Source: Pseudanabaena cinerea FACHB-1277 (GTDB lineage Bacteria; Cyanobacteriota; Cyanobacteriia; Pseudanabaenales; Pseudanabaenaceae). Taken from it: a stretch of DNA of 64,000 nt. Location of the stretch: assembly GCF_014696345.1 (NCBI RefSeq), contig NZ_JACJPY010000003.1, forward strand, positions 61,467-125,466. Reading direction: 5' to 3'. Shown here piece by piece: positions 8,314-17,420 of the stretch; position 1 is the stretch's first letter, and each line of letters opens with the position of its first letter. A model generated the notes under the pieces. It searched no databases, was not told the origin of the DNA, and saw only the letters and a program-made list of their open reading frames with translations. A program made the translations under genes and the position numbers.

Positions 8314-9187
8314 TTCTCCCCATTATACAAATCAGTCAAATTTTTCCACAGCTTCTTGGTACACTGTTGCCGCTATCGGCATATTTTTTGTACCCAGTGC
8401 AGTGATCCCATGGCAAGGTGTGGGCTATGCCCAGACGAGTTTACAAGTCCGTACTAACCAATGGCTAAAAGTAGAGCAGGTTTCGGGCAATGTCAAATAT
8501 CGCAACCGCGCTGCAAAGGTGGGCGATCGCCTGCAAGCGGTTAACGATGAAATATCCACGGGTAACAATGGCTCTGCTGTATTGAGTGTGGATACTGCCG
8601 TGGGTACAATCTATGTTGCACCAAATACCACCATTAGAATTAGTGGTTTTAGGATTGCCCCTGATAATGGGCGTATTACCAATCTGTTTGTGCCGAGGGG
8701 CAAGGCAAGATTACAAATTCGCAAATTTACGCATCGTGGCTCACAGCTAAGCATTCAAACTCCTGCGGGGATTAGTGGGGTCAGGGGGACTGACTTCAGC
8801 ATACTTGCCAAAACTGACGGTAAAACTGTATTGACTACTTATAAAGGCAGTGTTGCTAGTACTTCACAGAATCAGACTATCTTGGTCAAGGGTGGCACAG
8901 AAAATTTTATGATTGCTGGTCAGCCCCCCTCTACACCAATGCCCATCAAGAATGATCCCACCTTAAGGTATGCAATTGATCGCCGTCTTGTTGCCTCCCA
9001 AAGGTCAATTTTATTCATGGGCTATACTAACCCTGTAAACACTGTCACAGTGGATGGCATAGAGCAAACTCTTGATCGCAATGGGCGGTTTTCATTGCTG
9101 CTCCCAGCAGTATCAACCCTGACTTTAAAAATTACTGTTGAAACTCCTCAAGGAAAGGTCAACCCCTATGAGATTCCCATTCTCTAA
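8309..9187 (+). CDS. FecR domain protein, exported
   Basis: A 292-residue protein with an N-terminal signal/anchor (hydrophobic residues 17-40, ending GVGYAQ) and a FecR-type beta domain at about 50-210: it has the characteristic VGDRLQAVNDEISTGNNGSAVL and the block TPAGISGVRGTDFSI. FecR domains outside iron-siderophore systems bind or present signals in the periplasm. The 3' end overlaps the next gene (CHASE2-GGDEF-EAL) by 20 bases when that gene starts at ATG 9168, so the two are translationally coupled; FecR-CHASE2 pairs are common in cyanobacteria. This suggests the FecR protein feeds the extracytoplasmic CHASE2 sensor. Confidence 0.8.
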   Translation: MLSPHYTNQSNFSTASWYTVAAIGIFFVPSAVIPWQGVGYAQTSLQVRTNQWLKVEQVSGNVKYRNRAAKVGDRLQAVNDEISTGNNGSAVLSVDTAVGTIYVAPNTTIRISGFRIAPDNGRITNLFVPRGKARLQIRKFTHRGSQLSIQTPAGISGVRGTDFSILAKTDGKTVLTTYKGSVASTSQNQTILVKGGTENFMIAGQPPSTPMPIKNDPTLRYAIDRRLVASQRSILFMGYTNPVNTVTVDGIEQTLDRNGRFSLLLPAVSTLTLKITVETPQGKVNPYEIPIL

Positions 9188-11747
9188 GTCAAATTCACAG
9201 GTGATTGCTGGAGCATGGGATAAGTTCTCCTTGAAACTGTTTTGGCAAATATTGCCTAGCTTAATCACCGCAATTTTGTTAGCTATTTTGCTCTATGGGG
9301 GCTGGCTCCAAAACCTTGATTACCAGTTCTATAACAATTTTACGGTTTGGCGTGGCGATCGCCCTTGGGATGAGCGTATTGCCATTATTGCCATTGATGA
9401 TGATAGCATTCAGGAGTTGGGGCGATTTCCTTGGAACCGCGATCGCTACAAACAGCTAATTGAGAAAATCCGTCCTGCCCAAGCTAGTGTGATTGCCTTT
9501 GATATTCTTTGGACTGAGGCGACCCCCGAAGATGTCGCCCTATCTAAAGCCCTTGAGAATAGTGCCAACAGTGTGTTAGCAATGGCTTGGGATCGTTCAG
9601 GGAAGCCGATTTTGCCTGTGGAAATTCTGAGTAATGCCACTGTGGCGATCGGGCATATTCTCAAGCGCGAAGATGGCGATGGCATTGTGCGCCAAGTCGA
9701 TCTGCAAATTCAGGATATTCCTGCCCTTAGCCTTGCGATTTTGCAAACCTATGACTTGACTACACAGGCGATCGCCGCACCGCCTAACCTCAATCGTCCT
9801 CTCTGGCTAAATTGGACTAACCATACCAGATCCATGACCACCTTCCCTTTTCGTGATGTGATTAATGGCAAGGTTCCTACAGCAAAATTTCGCAATAAAA
9901 TAATATTGGTGGGTGTTACTGCCGCAGGCATAGATACATTAGTCACTCCCTTTGAGCGTAATCCCCCTGTTAGTGGTGTCCATCTGCACGCGATCACCCT
10001 CCGTAACTTGCTCCAAAGTGATTACCTTAAGGCGATCGCCCCCCAAAATATTTGGCTGATGTCCCTATGTACCAGCCTGTGCATGAGTCTATTGATATCA
10101 AGGCGCAGCCTCTGGCTCCCAATCCTAAACGCTCTAAGCATTGCGGTCCTATGGCTAGTCGTTGCCTATTTTGCCTTTCTCGCCAACCATTGGTTAGCAG
10201 TATCGACACCGTTATTGATGACCCTATGCACAGGTGGCGCGATCGCCTTCCAAAGTTACAGACAAATTCAGCGATCATTACAAATCGTTCATCAAAAGCT
10301 CCGCCGTGCCATCACCCACGATACCCTCACCAACTTAGCCAATCGCGAACTAGTTGAGGAGCGCCTGCAATATCTCTTGACCTATAGAATCCCATCCCTA
10401 TTCAATCAGACATCACTCCCCATAGATGAATTTACTCTGAGCAACGCCATAGCGATCGCCGATCAACAGCCTCTTTTCGGCATTCTTTGTTTGACTCTAA
10501 ATCGATTTAAAACCATTAATGATACCTTTGGGCATAAAGTCGCTAACCTGCTTTTAGTTGAAGTTGCTCAACGTTTGCAGGTTGTTGTCTCACAGGAAGC
10601 AAATAGCCATGTCGGTCAAAATTTTGAAAATGCTACGATCTCTAGATTAGGTGGAGCCGAATTTGTAATTTTGCTAGAAAATCTCCAAAATCAACAGGCA
10701 GCGATCGCCCTATCTCAAAATATACAAATCAGTCTGGGTCAACCTTTTATAATTCAACAACATCAAATAGATATCTCAACCAATATTGGATTGAAGTTTT
10801 ATGGAAGTGCTGATAATTTATCAGAATATGGCGAACCAGTTACTCCAGAGACATTATTACGCGATGCCGATACAGCTATGTCCTTTGCCAGAAGGCTAGG
10901 CAACAACAGCTATCTTGTATTTGAGATTGCCATGCGTGAACATATTCTCAGTCGTTTACAAATGGAGCAAGATCTACGTAAAGCAGTACTGATGCTTGAA
11001 AATAAAGCTGATGCTTCAGAATTCTTAATCCATTATCAGCCGATTCTCTCTCTCCACAATATGCAGATTGTGGGGCTAGAAGCATTGATTCGATGGCAAC
11101 ACCCAGAAAAGGGGTTCATTTCCCCTGCCCAATTTATTCCCCTTGCCGAAGCGACTAATCTAATTGTTCCCATTGGTGATTGGATTATGCTGCAAGCCTG
11201 TACACAGCTATATACATGGCAGCAAACTCTAGCCAAAGCCCAAAATTTAACCGTTAGTGTGAATCTTTCGGCAAAGCAATTAGTCCATGAAAATGTATTG
11301 GTGAAGTGCCTGCAAACTCTGGAAAAGGCACATCTAGAACCTCGATATCTCAAGATTGAATTAACGGAAAGCTCTCTGATGGAGAATCCCCAATTTGCGA
11401 TGCAGATGTTGCAAAAGATGCGGCAGCATGGGATTAAAATCTATATCGATGATTTTGGTACGGGTTATTCTTCCCTTGCTTATCTGCATGAGTTTCCCTT
11501 TGATGGACTGAAGATCGATCGCTCATTTGTCAATAATATTTGTAACAATAGTATTGGCGCTGACATTATTCAGGCGATCGTCACTTTAGCGAATAGTATG
11601 AACGCGCATATTGTGGCGGAGGGCATTGAAACCTTGGAGCAGTTGCATTATCTGCAAAGTTTGTTATCCAAAAGTGGAGATGGACAGGGCTTCTTTCTAT
11701 TCCGTCCCTTGAGTGCTGAGGCGATCACAACTATTTTAGCTGAATGA
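9168..11747 (+). CDS. CHASE2 - degenerate GGDEF - EAL signalling protein
   Basis: An 859-residue membrane protein. One N-terminal helix, a CHASE2 sensor (about 45-285; RGDRPWDERIAIIAIDDDSI is its hallmark), three C-terminal helices of CHASE2 (about 290-365), a GGDEF domain (about 385-570) and an EAL domain (about 600-855). The GGDEF active-site loop reads GGAEF, losing the catalytic acidic residue, so diguanylate cyclase activity is doubtful. The EAL side keeps EALIRW, NLSAKQ, ELTES, DDFGTGYSS, KIDRSFV and AEGIET, predicting an active c-di-GMP phosphodiesterase. ATG 9168 has a GGAAAGG Shine-Dalgarno upstream and overlaps the FecR gene; TTG 9138 is less likely. Confidence 0.88.
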   Translation: MRFPFSKSNSQVIAGAWDKFSLKLFWQILPSLITAILLAILLYGGWLQNLDYQFYNNFTVWRGDRPWDERIAIIAIDDDSIQELGRFPWNRDRYKQLIEKIRPAQASVIAFDILWTEATPEDVALSKALENSANSVLAMAWDRSGKPILPVEILSNATVAIGHILKREDGDGIVRQVDLQIQDIPALSLAILQTYDLTTQAIAAPPNLNRPLWLNWTNHTRSMTTFPFRDVINGKVPTAKFRNKIILVGVTAAGIDTLVTPFERNPPVSGVHLHAITLRNLLQSDYLKAIAPQNIWLMSLCTSLCMSLLISRRSLWLPILNALSIAVLWLVVAYFAFLANHWLAVSTPLLMTLCTGGAIAFQSYRQIQRSLQIVHQKLRRAITHDTLTNLANRELVEERLQYLLTYRIPSLFNQTSLPIDEFTLSNAIAIADQQPLFGILCLTLNRFKTINDTFGHKVANLLLVEVAQRLQVVVSQEANSHVGQNFENATISRLGGAEFVILLENLQNQQAAIALSQNIQISLGQPFIIQQHQIDISTNIGLKFYGSADNLSEYGEPVTPETLLRDADTAMSFARRLGNNSYLVFEIAMREHILSRLQMEQDLRKAVLMLENKADASEFLIHYQPILSLHNMQIVGLEALIRWQHPEKGFISPAQFIPLAEATNLIVPIGDWIMLQACTQLYTWQQTLAKAQNLTVSVNLSAKQLVHENVLVKCLQTLEKAHLEPRYLKIELTESSLMENPQFAMQMLQKMRQHGIKIYIDDFGTGYSSLAYLHEFPFDGLKIDRSFVNNICNNSIGADIIQAIVTLANSMNAHIVAEGIETLEQLHYLQSLLSKSGDGQGFFLFRPLSAEAITTILAE

Positions 11748-11910
11748 AACCCCTCTGCTTGGTAAGGATTTACGCCAAACAGCCAAAGTTAGGGGCAATT
11801 TATAGATTTCCCTTAGGTTTTAAGTTAGCGCAAAATACTGTAAGTCTTATTGGTGATAGAATATAGACTTTTCTGTAAATAATTATAATTTCTATTGTAG
11901 CTTTTAAAAA
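11748..11910. other. Leader region of fabD with an element head remnant
   Basis: The stretch 11818-11845 (TTTTAAGTTAGCGCAAAATA) resembles the reverse complement of the head of the hairpin elements but has no stem beside it. The region presumably holds the fabD promoter. Confidence 0.35.
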
Positions 11911-12798
11911 ATGACTAAAACCGTATGGATATTTCCTGGACAAGGATCTCAAGCTGTGGGTATGGGCTTAGATTTGGCGGAAGTTGGTAAGGATAAATTG
12001 GCAAAGGCGGAGCAGATCTTGGGATGGTCGGTGCTAGATAAATCGCAAACCGATGCCGCCGAGCTTGCCAAAACCCAATTTACACAGCCTTGTTTATATG
12101 TGATTTCGGCGATCTTGACAGATATTTTGCAGGGGCGTGGTATCAAGCCAGATGCGGTGGCAGGGCATAGCCTCGGTGAATATAGCGCCCTTTATTGTGC
12201 AGGGGTAATTGATTTTGCAACGGGGTTGGAGTTGGTTAAGGAGCGATCGCTCTTGATGGCAGATGCTAGTGGTGGGGCAATGACCGCTTTGATTGGATTT
12301 GATCGCCCCCAATTGGAAATGGCGATCGCCGAAACTGCTGATGTTGTCCTTGCTAATGATAATAGTGCTGACCAGGTGGTGATTTCAGGGACAGCCGATG
12401 CTGTTAAGTCAATTTGCGATCGGGTCAAAAGCAAAAGGGCGATCGCCTTGGCAGTCAGTGGCGCATTTCATTCACCCTTGATGGGCGCGGCGGCAAACCA
12501 GTTTGCTCAGGTTTTAGCAAAAACTATTTTCAATGATGCCGATATGTCTGTAATTACTAATGTTGCGCCCAACGCGCCAACCACATCAGGGCAAGAGTTG
12601 CGCGATCTCCTCAGTCAACAAATGACCGCCCCTGTGCGCTGGCGCGAAATTTGTCTATACCTCGCCGAGCAGGGCTTTACCAAAGCGATCGAAGTTGGCT
12701 CTGGCAAGGTTTTGACAGGTCTAGTCAAGCGATCGGCTCCCAGCCTAGGATTAGTTAATATCAGCACCCTCTCGCAAGCCCATGAATTGATGGCATAG
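11911..12798 (+). CDS. fabD: Malonyl-CoA:ACP transacylase
   Basis: A 295-residue enzyme that loads malonyl groups from CoA onto acyl carrier protein to start fatty acid elongation in the cytoplasm. The N-terminal WIFPGQGSQAVGMG, the nucleophilic serine in GHSLGEYSAL (about residue 90), the catalytic histidine in GAFHSPLM (about 190) and the arginine-containing ERSLLM block are all present. Length is normal for FabD (about 290-310). It starts at ATG 11911. The gene is not next to other fab genes; the downstream GT4 gene is separated by 157 bases and is probably independent. Confidence 0.95.
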   Translation: MTKTVWIFPGQGSQAVGMGLDLAEVGKDKLAKAEQILGWSVLDKSQTDAAELAKTQFTQPCLYVISAILTDILQGRGIKPDAVAGHSLGEYSALYCAGVIDFATGLELVKERSLLMADASGGAMTALIGFDRPQLEMAIAETADVVLANDNSADQVVISGTADAVKSICDRVKSKRAIALAVSGAFHSPLMGAAANQFAQVLAKTIFNDADMSVITNVAPNAPTTSGQELRDLLSQQMTAPVRWREICLYLAEQGFTKAIEVGSGKVLTGLVKRSAPSLGLVNISTLSQAHELMA

Positions 12799-12955
12799 CA
12801 TGGTGATTTGCGCGAGCTTATAATTTCTTCTGGCATAGCATTTCCGAAGTGTGGCGGGAATGTTATGCGACTATGATGACCAATGGGGCAACCGCCTTAG
12901 TATATAAAATTGATCATTTTGTCCTGTGCTTGGGACTTGGCTGTATGATAACTAA

Positions 12956-14152
12956 ATGCTTTTCCGTAGCAAAATCATGAATGATTGCCATGTCGTAGCA
13001 TTCCTTTTAAAGCGCGTTGACTGCAACGATGGCATTACTTCCCATTGTGAAACTTTGATGCGTGGATTAATCAAGTCGGGATGGAAAGTGATCTTAATTA
13101 CGGGGAAAATTGGCTATGACGATTCATCTAAAAGAAGATTTGAGTCTCTTAAAGCATTAGCGGCCGAATGGATTGTTATTGATAAATTTGATCAAACCTT
13201 GGCAAGCTTTGGCAATTTAGGCAGGATTCGTCAGATTATCAAACAGTACAAAATTGAATTACTGCACGTTCATGGCTATGCAATGCTAGGGCTAGCATCG
13301 GCATTGAGGCTGTTATCAGGGGTTAATTGTGTTTCCACATTCCATTTACTTAAGCCAATCCATTATGAGAAACATCAAGATCTGAAACTGCGCCTGAAAA
13401 AGTTGCTGCTCAAGTTTTATTTGCGAATCTTTGCGCCCAAAATATTTATCGCGATCGCCTCAGATATTGAAACATGGCTCATCGATGATATAGGTATTGC
13501 CCCTGCAAAAATTAGGAAGGTATTTAATGGCATTGATACTAATTACTTCCATCCCCCCAGCGCTGAAGAGAAACAAGAGGCACGGCACAAATTCCATCTT
13601 ACCGAACAGGATTTTGTGATTAGCTTAGTGGGGAGAACTCAATGGGATAAAGGACACCGCCTACTAATTGATGCGGTGCGTCAGACTGCGGTGGGTCATC
13701 CTGACTATGCTTTTAGATGTCTGTTTGCAGGATCAGGCGACCAAACCGAAGAGATTAAAAATTATGCTTTTAATGAGTCTGCTAGTCACAGTATTTTTAA
13801 TTTTCTGGGTTACATCCAAGATACACGCAGCGTCTATTGGGCTTCGGATGTGATTGTGTTGCCAAGTTTGGCTGAAGGCTTTGGCTTGGTAATTGTTGAA
13901 GCTCTAACCTGCGGTGTAGTTGCTATTCGTACACCCACCGCAGGAACCTTTGACCAGATCGAGGAGGGAGTTAATGGTTTTATCATCCCCTTTGATGGGC
14001 GCGATGCGTTGGCAGATTATTTAGCTAGGTTGGCAAGCGATCGCGAGTTGCGATCGCGTATGCAGTCAGGGGCGCTCAAACTATCGAATCAAAAATTTAC
14101 CCTCGAAGCAATGACCCTTGGCACGATCGCTGCCTATGAAAGTTCTTTGTAA
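12956..14152 (+). CDS. GT4-family glycosyltransferase
   Basis: A protein of up to 398 residues with the GT-B fold of family 4. The N-terminal half carries the acceptor-side segment (LLHVHGYAMLGLASALRLL) and the C-terminal half the nucleotide-sugar site: NGIDTNYFHPP, VGRTQWDKGH and the EX7E motif in PSLAEGFGLVIVEAL (residues about 305-320). The product is probably a cell-surface or lipid-linked glycan, but donor and acceptor are not predictable. Translation may begin at ATG 12956 or at the second Met, ATG 12977. The gene is monocistronic and ends at a strong bidirectional hairpin shared with rpe. Confidence 0.85.
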   Translation: MLFRSKIMNDCHVVAFLLKRVDCNDGITSHCETLMRGLIKSGWKVILITGKIGYDDSSKRRFESLKALAAEWIVIDKFDQTLASFGNLGRIRQIIKQYKIELLHVHGYAMLGLASALRLLSGVNCVSTFHLLKPIHYEKHQDLKLRLKKLLLKFYLRIFAPKIFIAIASDIETWLIDDIGIAPAKIRKVFNGIDTNYFHPPSAEEKQEARHKFHLTEQDFVISLVGRTQWDKGHRLLIDAVRQTAVGHPDYAFRCLFAGSGDQTEEIKNYAFNESASHSIFNFLGYIQDTRSVYWASDVIVLPSLAEGFGLVIVEALTCGVVAIRTPTAGTFDQIEEGVNGFIIPFDGRDALADYLARLASDRELRSRMQSGALKLSNQKFTLEAMTLGTIAAYESSL

Positions 14153-14169
14153 AAGAATGATTTTTAATT

Positions 14170-14259
14170 TTTAAGTAATATAGAAAAGCCTTTGAAAGCG
14201 GCGCGAAGCGCCGCTTTCAAAGGCTTTTCTGGGTTTTAAGTAAGCGCAAAGCGCTGTAA
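14170..14259 (-). repeat. Interspersed hairpin element, copy D (also terminator-like)
   Basis: Read on the minus strand, the head TACAGCGCTTTGCGCTTACT (14259-14240) leads into TTAAAACCC and a perfect 23-bp hairpin (14182-14204 paired with 14208-14230, GAA/TTC loop). The head is nearly identical to copy B, but the stem is entirely different. It sits between convergent genes and could terminate both. Confidence 0.75.
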
Positions 14260-14286
14260 TAATTGGGCTTTAATAAACTTTCATTC

Positions 14287-14976
14287 CTAAGCCGTTACAA
14301 GTTCAGGACGCTTGCTATTGCGGATGCCATCGATCGCCTTGGCATAGTCAGGCGCATTGAATACCGCAGAACCAGCCACGATCGCATTTGCGCCCGCCTC
14401 TAGCACCTGCCAGGTATTGTTAGCCTTGAGACCACCATCTACTTCAATCCAAGGATCAAGTCCGCGATCTTCACACATTTGCCGAAGCTTAGCAATTTTA
14501 GGGATTACGTTAGGAATAAAGCTTTGACCACCAAAGCCAGGATTAACGCTCATGATCAAAACCAAGTCGCACAAATCTAGAACATATTCAATGAAACTAA
14601 GCGGTGTGGAAGGATTGAGCGAAACTCCAGCCAGTTTGCCTAATTCCTTGATTTGGCAGAGGTTGCGATGTAAGTGAGGGCAAGCGGTATGCTCAGCATG
14701 AACAGTGATGATATCTGCACCTGCCTTGGCGAAGTCTGGTACATATCTTTCAGGTTCTGCGATCATCAAATGCACATCGAGGATTTTGGTGGTGACAGGG
14801 CGAATTGCCGAAACAACCAATGGACCAATGGTAATGTTGGGTACAAAGCGCCCATCCATTACATCAACATGAATCCAATCTGCACCCGCCGCATCAACTG
14901 CACGAATGTCGTCACCGAGACGGCTAAAGTCAGCAGACAGGATCGAAGGAGCAATAACTGTGGACTTTTTAGGCAT
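14287..14976 (-). CDS. rpe: Ribulose-phosphate 3-epimerase
   Basis: A 229-residue TIM-barrel enzyme interconverting ribulose-5-phosphate and xylulose-5-phosphate in the Calvin cycle and the pentose phosphate pathway. Family blocks are in order: [14 protein letters not shown] (substrate serine), [19 protein letters not shown] (catalytic Asp and metal His region), [24 protein letters not shown] and EVDGGLK with the second catalytic aspartate. Length is normal. The start is ATG 14976. It faces the convergent GT4 gene. Expected to be essential for CO2 fixation. Confidence 0.96.
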   Translation of the reverse strand: MPKKSTVIAPSILSADFSRLGDDIRAVDAAGADWIHVDVMDGRFVPNITIGPLVVSAIRPVTTKILDVHLMIAEPERYVPDFAKAGADIITVHAEHTACPHLHRNLCQIKELGKLAGVSLNPSTPLSFIEYVLDLCDLVLIMSVNPGFGGQSFIPNVIPKIAKLRQMCEDRGLDPWIEVDGGLKANNTWQVLEAGANAIVAGSAVFNAPDYAKAIDGIRNSKRPELVTA

Positions 14977-15134
14977 ATGATTTACGGGGGTAGCTGAGTA
15001 AGGGTATGATATTTAACTGAGAAATGTAGTTTTAGTTACAGACTCATCTTAATTAATTATTAATTAAATTTAGCAGTTTTGATCCCATCGCGGCAATCTT
15101 AATGCCAAAGCAAAAAAAAGCATAGTAATTAAAC

Positions 15135-15209
15135 GTAGGATGGGTTAGCGATAGCGTAACCCATCACCTCTAGCCAATAGATGGGTTACGTTGCACTAAC
15201 CCATCCTAC
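15135..15209. repeat. Inverted-repeat mini-element (GTAGGATGGGTTAG type)
   Basis: Ends GTAGGATGGGTTAG (15135-15148) and CTAACCCATCCTAC (15196-15209) are perfect 14-bp inverted repeats, and an inner pair (CGTAACCCATC/GATGGGTTACG) extends the hairpin. A similarly built element occurs at 58947-59026. Such small palindromic elements are widespread in cyanobacteria and could be non-autonomous transposable elements. Confidence 0.75.
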
Positions 15210-15229
15210 ATTTAATTTTCGGAATAAGC

Positions 15230-15260
15230 GCGACTAGCGGCGCTTTGCGCCGCTAGTCGC
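15230..15260 (-). terminator. Hairpin terminator after the LivG/NatA-type gene
   Basis: A perfect 14-bp stem (GCGACTAGCGGCGC/GCGCCGCTAGTCGC) with a 3-base loop sits three bases beyond the ABC ATPase stop. No long T-run follows on the minus strand, so terminator strength is inferred from the stem. Confidence 0.65.
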
Positions 15261-15262
15261 TT

Positions 15263-16027
15263 TTAGGAGCCTAAATAAGCCTCTAAAACCCTAGGATCTT
15301 TCTGAATATCTGAGGGTGAGCCTTCAGCTAAGTTATGCCCTTCTGCCAATACCCACACGCGATCGCATAGGGACATGATCACATCCATGTTGTGTTCAAT
15401 AATTAAAAAGCTCAGCCCTTCCCGATTCCAGCGTTGAATGTGACCGCAAATGTCTTCAATCAGGGCAGGATTTACCCCCGCCGCAGGTTCATCCAATAAA
15501 ATTAATTTCGGATCGCTCATCAAGGCACGGGCAATTTCTAATAACTTACGCTGTCCGCCCGATAGCGAACCTGCAAAGTCATCCGCCATCCTGATTAATC
15601 CCACTGATGCCAAAATTTGCCGCGCCTTTTCGCGATTTTCGCGCTCCTGTTGAGCAATCTTGGCAGATTCAAACCAAGTACTCCAAAATCTTTCGCCGAC
15701 TTGATCTTGGGCAGCTAGGAGCATATTGTCCATGACCGATAAACGGGACAGCACACGCGGCACTTGAAAGGTGCGAATCATACCCAATTTGGCGATCGCA
15801 TGGGGCGGCTTACCATGAATTGGTTTGTCATCAAAAATTACTGTACCGCGATCGGGCTTGAGAAAATTGGATAACAGTCCAAAAAATGTCGTTTTCCCAG
15901 CGCCATTAGGTCCAATCAGCCCCGTAATGCTACCCGCAGGAACCTCAATGCTGGCATTACTAACAGCTTGGATGCCGCCAAAGGACTTGGAAATATTTTC
16001 TGCTTTTAAGATTGGCACAACAGACAT
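15263..16027 (-). CDS. Branched-chain/neutral amino acid ABC transporter ATPase (LivG/NatA type)
   Basis: A 254-residue ABC ATPase. Walker A is GPNGAGKTTF, the signature is LSGGQRKLLEIARAL, Walker B is LILLDEPAAGVNP and the switch histidine is in IIEHNMDVIM. The insertion between Walker A and the signature (IRTFQVPRVLSRLSVMDNMLLA) and the GVNP motif are typical of LivG/UrtD-like subunits of hydrophobic amino acid transporters; cyanobacterial NatA is the nearest known role. ATG 16027 is preferred by homology over the upstream ATG 16084, which lies against a hairpin. No permease or second ATPase is adjacent, so subunits must be encoded elsewhere. Confidence 0.85.
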   Translation of the reverse strand: MSVVPILKAENISKSFGGIQAVSNASIEVPAGSITGLIGPNGAGKTTFFGLLSNFLKPDRGTVIFDDKPIHGKPPHAIAKLGMIRTFQVPRVLSRLSVMDNMLLAAQDQVGERFWSTWFESAKIAQQERENREKARQILASVGLIRMADDFAGSLSGGQRKLLEIARALMSDPKLILLDEPAAGVNPALIEDICGHIQRWNREGLSFLIIEHNMDVIMSLCDRVWVLAEGHNLAEGSPSDIQKDPRVLEAYLGS

Positions 16028-16084
16028 AGTGGTAATTGCGGTTTGGAATTGGCTTAAGAAGGAGAGTGTCGATAATTTTTTCAT

Positions 16085-16113
16085 GAATTGGCGGCGCGAA
16101 GCGCCGCCAATTC
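16085..16113. terminator. Perfect hairpin between ComFB gene and ABC ATPase gene
   Basis: The 13-bp stem GAATTGGCGGCGC (16085-16097) pairs with 16101-16113 around a GAA loop. On the minus strand it follows TTTAAAACC, as in element copy D, so it may be a truncated copy of that family. It could terminate the upstream ComFB transcript. Confidence 0.7.
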
Positions 16114-16120
16114 GTTGGTT

Positions 16121-17389
16121 TTAAATAATGCCATCGATCGCCATTTCTTCGCGGGTGTAAGTAATCACAAAGTCGAGAAATGTGGAATGCAGTTCAATTT
16201 CGGCGATCGCAGGAAATAGGCGCAAGGCACTAATTCCCAAGTTCTTAGGATTATCCGCTAACCAACCGAAAGCATCTTTGGTGTGGGTTTGTATTGCCAA
16301 AACTTCACCTTCGGGGGTTTGATGCAAAGATAACTCTGCATCCCCAGGCTTTAAATACATTTCATTATAAACCTGACCCAACATTCGCCACTGTTGTCGC
16401 CATTGCACCTTGCCCTGCTTTTCTTGGCTAATTGCCGATTCCATTAAACCAAGGACATTGCGCCATGTAATATCCTCGCGTTGCCAAAGACTACGTAGCT
16501 CGGTAATCGCCTGTTCGCATTCATCCTCAAACTTGATCAAAGGAATCGGATCGGTAAGGCGGCGCGGCGTTTTGCTGAGGGTCAGCAATGATTGAATCAC
16601 CGTTGTCTCAATCTGACTAGACATCTGCTCTCTTACCTTTTGCGCCTGCCAAATTACACCTTGCTCAGTGGTGGCATACATTGGTGGCAGTCGGTTCAAC
16701 ACATGGGCGCAGACATCATCAATCCCCACCTTGCGCGGCAAGACATTTGCCATATGCAATAGCTGCTGATTCACCTCCTGCTTGACCAAATCTTCTAAAA
16801 CATTAATCAAGAAATAGGATGCAGAAATAATGTAAGAGGTTAATTCTGGATTGGGTAAGTCGGAGCTAACGTGCCAATCGCGCCGCTCGCGGTTTTCATA
16901 GTCTTGCTTGCCTTTGCGTTGCAAGTAGCCCTTAATTTCTTGGAGCCGATGGCGATCGCTGACACTAAGCCCACCATAGTCGGCTCGGTGCGAAACTAGG
17001 TTGAGGGTTTCATGGAATGCTGACGGCACATCACGCCATAACAGGTTGGGCTTGCCAAATAGCTTTTGCAACTTCGCCAAAACATGGGCAGGTGTTTCTA
17101 CTTTACTAGCGGCAATTTGGGTGGATTTGCGAATAGGATCGCGCCTAATACCCAGCAAGGCTTGCTGTACAGCGTTTGTCACCTGACCACGCAAATCGGC
17201 ATAGGCGCGTTTGCGCTGTTGTAACCATCCTCGACTAGTACAGGCGTAGAGAACAGGCAAGCGATTTAGGGCATAGGCTGCGGCTTCACTCAAATTAATG
17301 CTGTCACGGGATGAGGCGTGTAAGCGTTTGAGTTGCTCTTGCACCTCTACAACCACGATTTCCTCAAGTACATTTTTGAGGCTAGGCAT
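16121..17389 (-). CDS. Tandem ComFB-domain protein
   Basis: A 422-residue protein from ATG 17389. Two related segments carry the late-competence ComFB signature: residues 1-80 (NVLEEIVVVEV...AAAYALNRLPVLYACT) and about 205-285 (NVLEDLVKQEV...VCAHVLNRLPPMYATT). Both share the ALNRLPxxY core, so this is an internal duplication. ComFB-family proteins in cyanobacteria have been reported as cyclic-di-nucleotide receptors; a c-di-GMP role here is inference. The C-terminal 130 residues are unassigned. A longer reading from ATG 17461 would overlap thf1 by 41 bases and lacks homology support. It lies 31 bases downstream of thf1 and is probably co-transcribed. Confidence 0.78.
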   Translation of the reverse strand: MPSLKNVLEEIVVVEVQEQLKRLHASSRDSINLSEAAAYALNRLPVLYACTSRGWLQQRKRAYADLRGQVTNAVQQALLGIRRDPIRKSTQIAASKVETPAHVLAKLQKLFGKPNLLWRDVPSAFHETLNLVSHRADYGGLSVSDRHRLQEIKGYLQRKGKQDYENRERRDWHVSSDLPNPELTSYIISASYFLINVLEDLVKQEVNQQLLHMANVLPRKVGIDDVCAHVLNRLPPMYATTEQGVIWQAQKVREQMSSQIETTVIQSLLTLSKTPRRLTDPIPLIKFEDECEQAITELRSLWQREDITWRNVLGLMESAISQEKQGKVQWRQQWRMLGQVYNEMYLKPGDAELSLHQTPEGEVLAIQTHTKDAFGWLADNPKNLGISALRLFPAIAEIELHSTFLDFVITYTREEMAIDGII

Positions 17390-17420
17390 ACGTTTGGCTG
17401 GCTGTGTAGCAAATTGGCTC

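Noticed and set aside
10052..10357. 101-codon frame inside the CHASE2-GGDEF-EAL gene
   Set aside because: It is an out-of-frame shadow of the CHASE2/helical region without a start signal.
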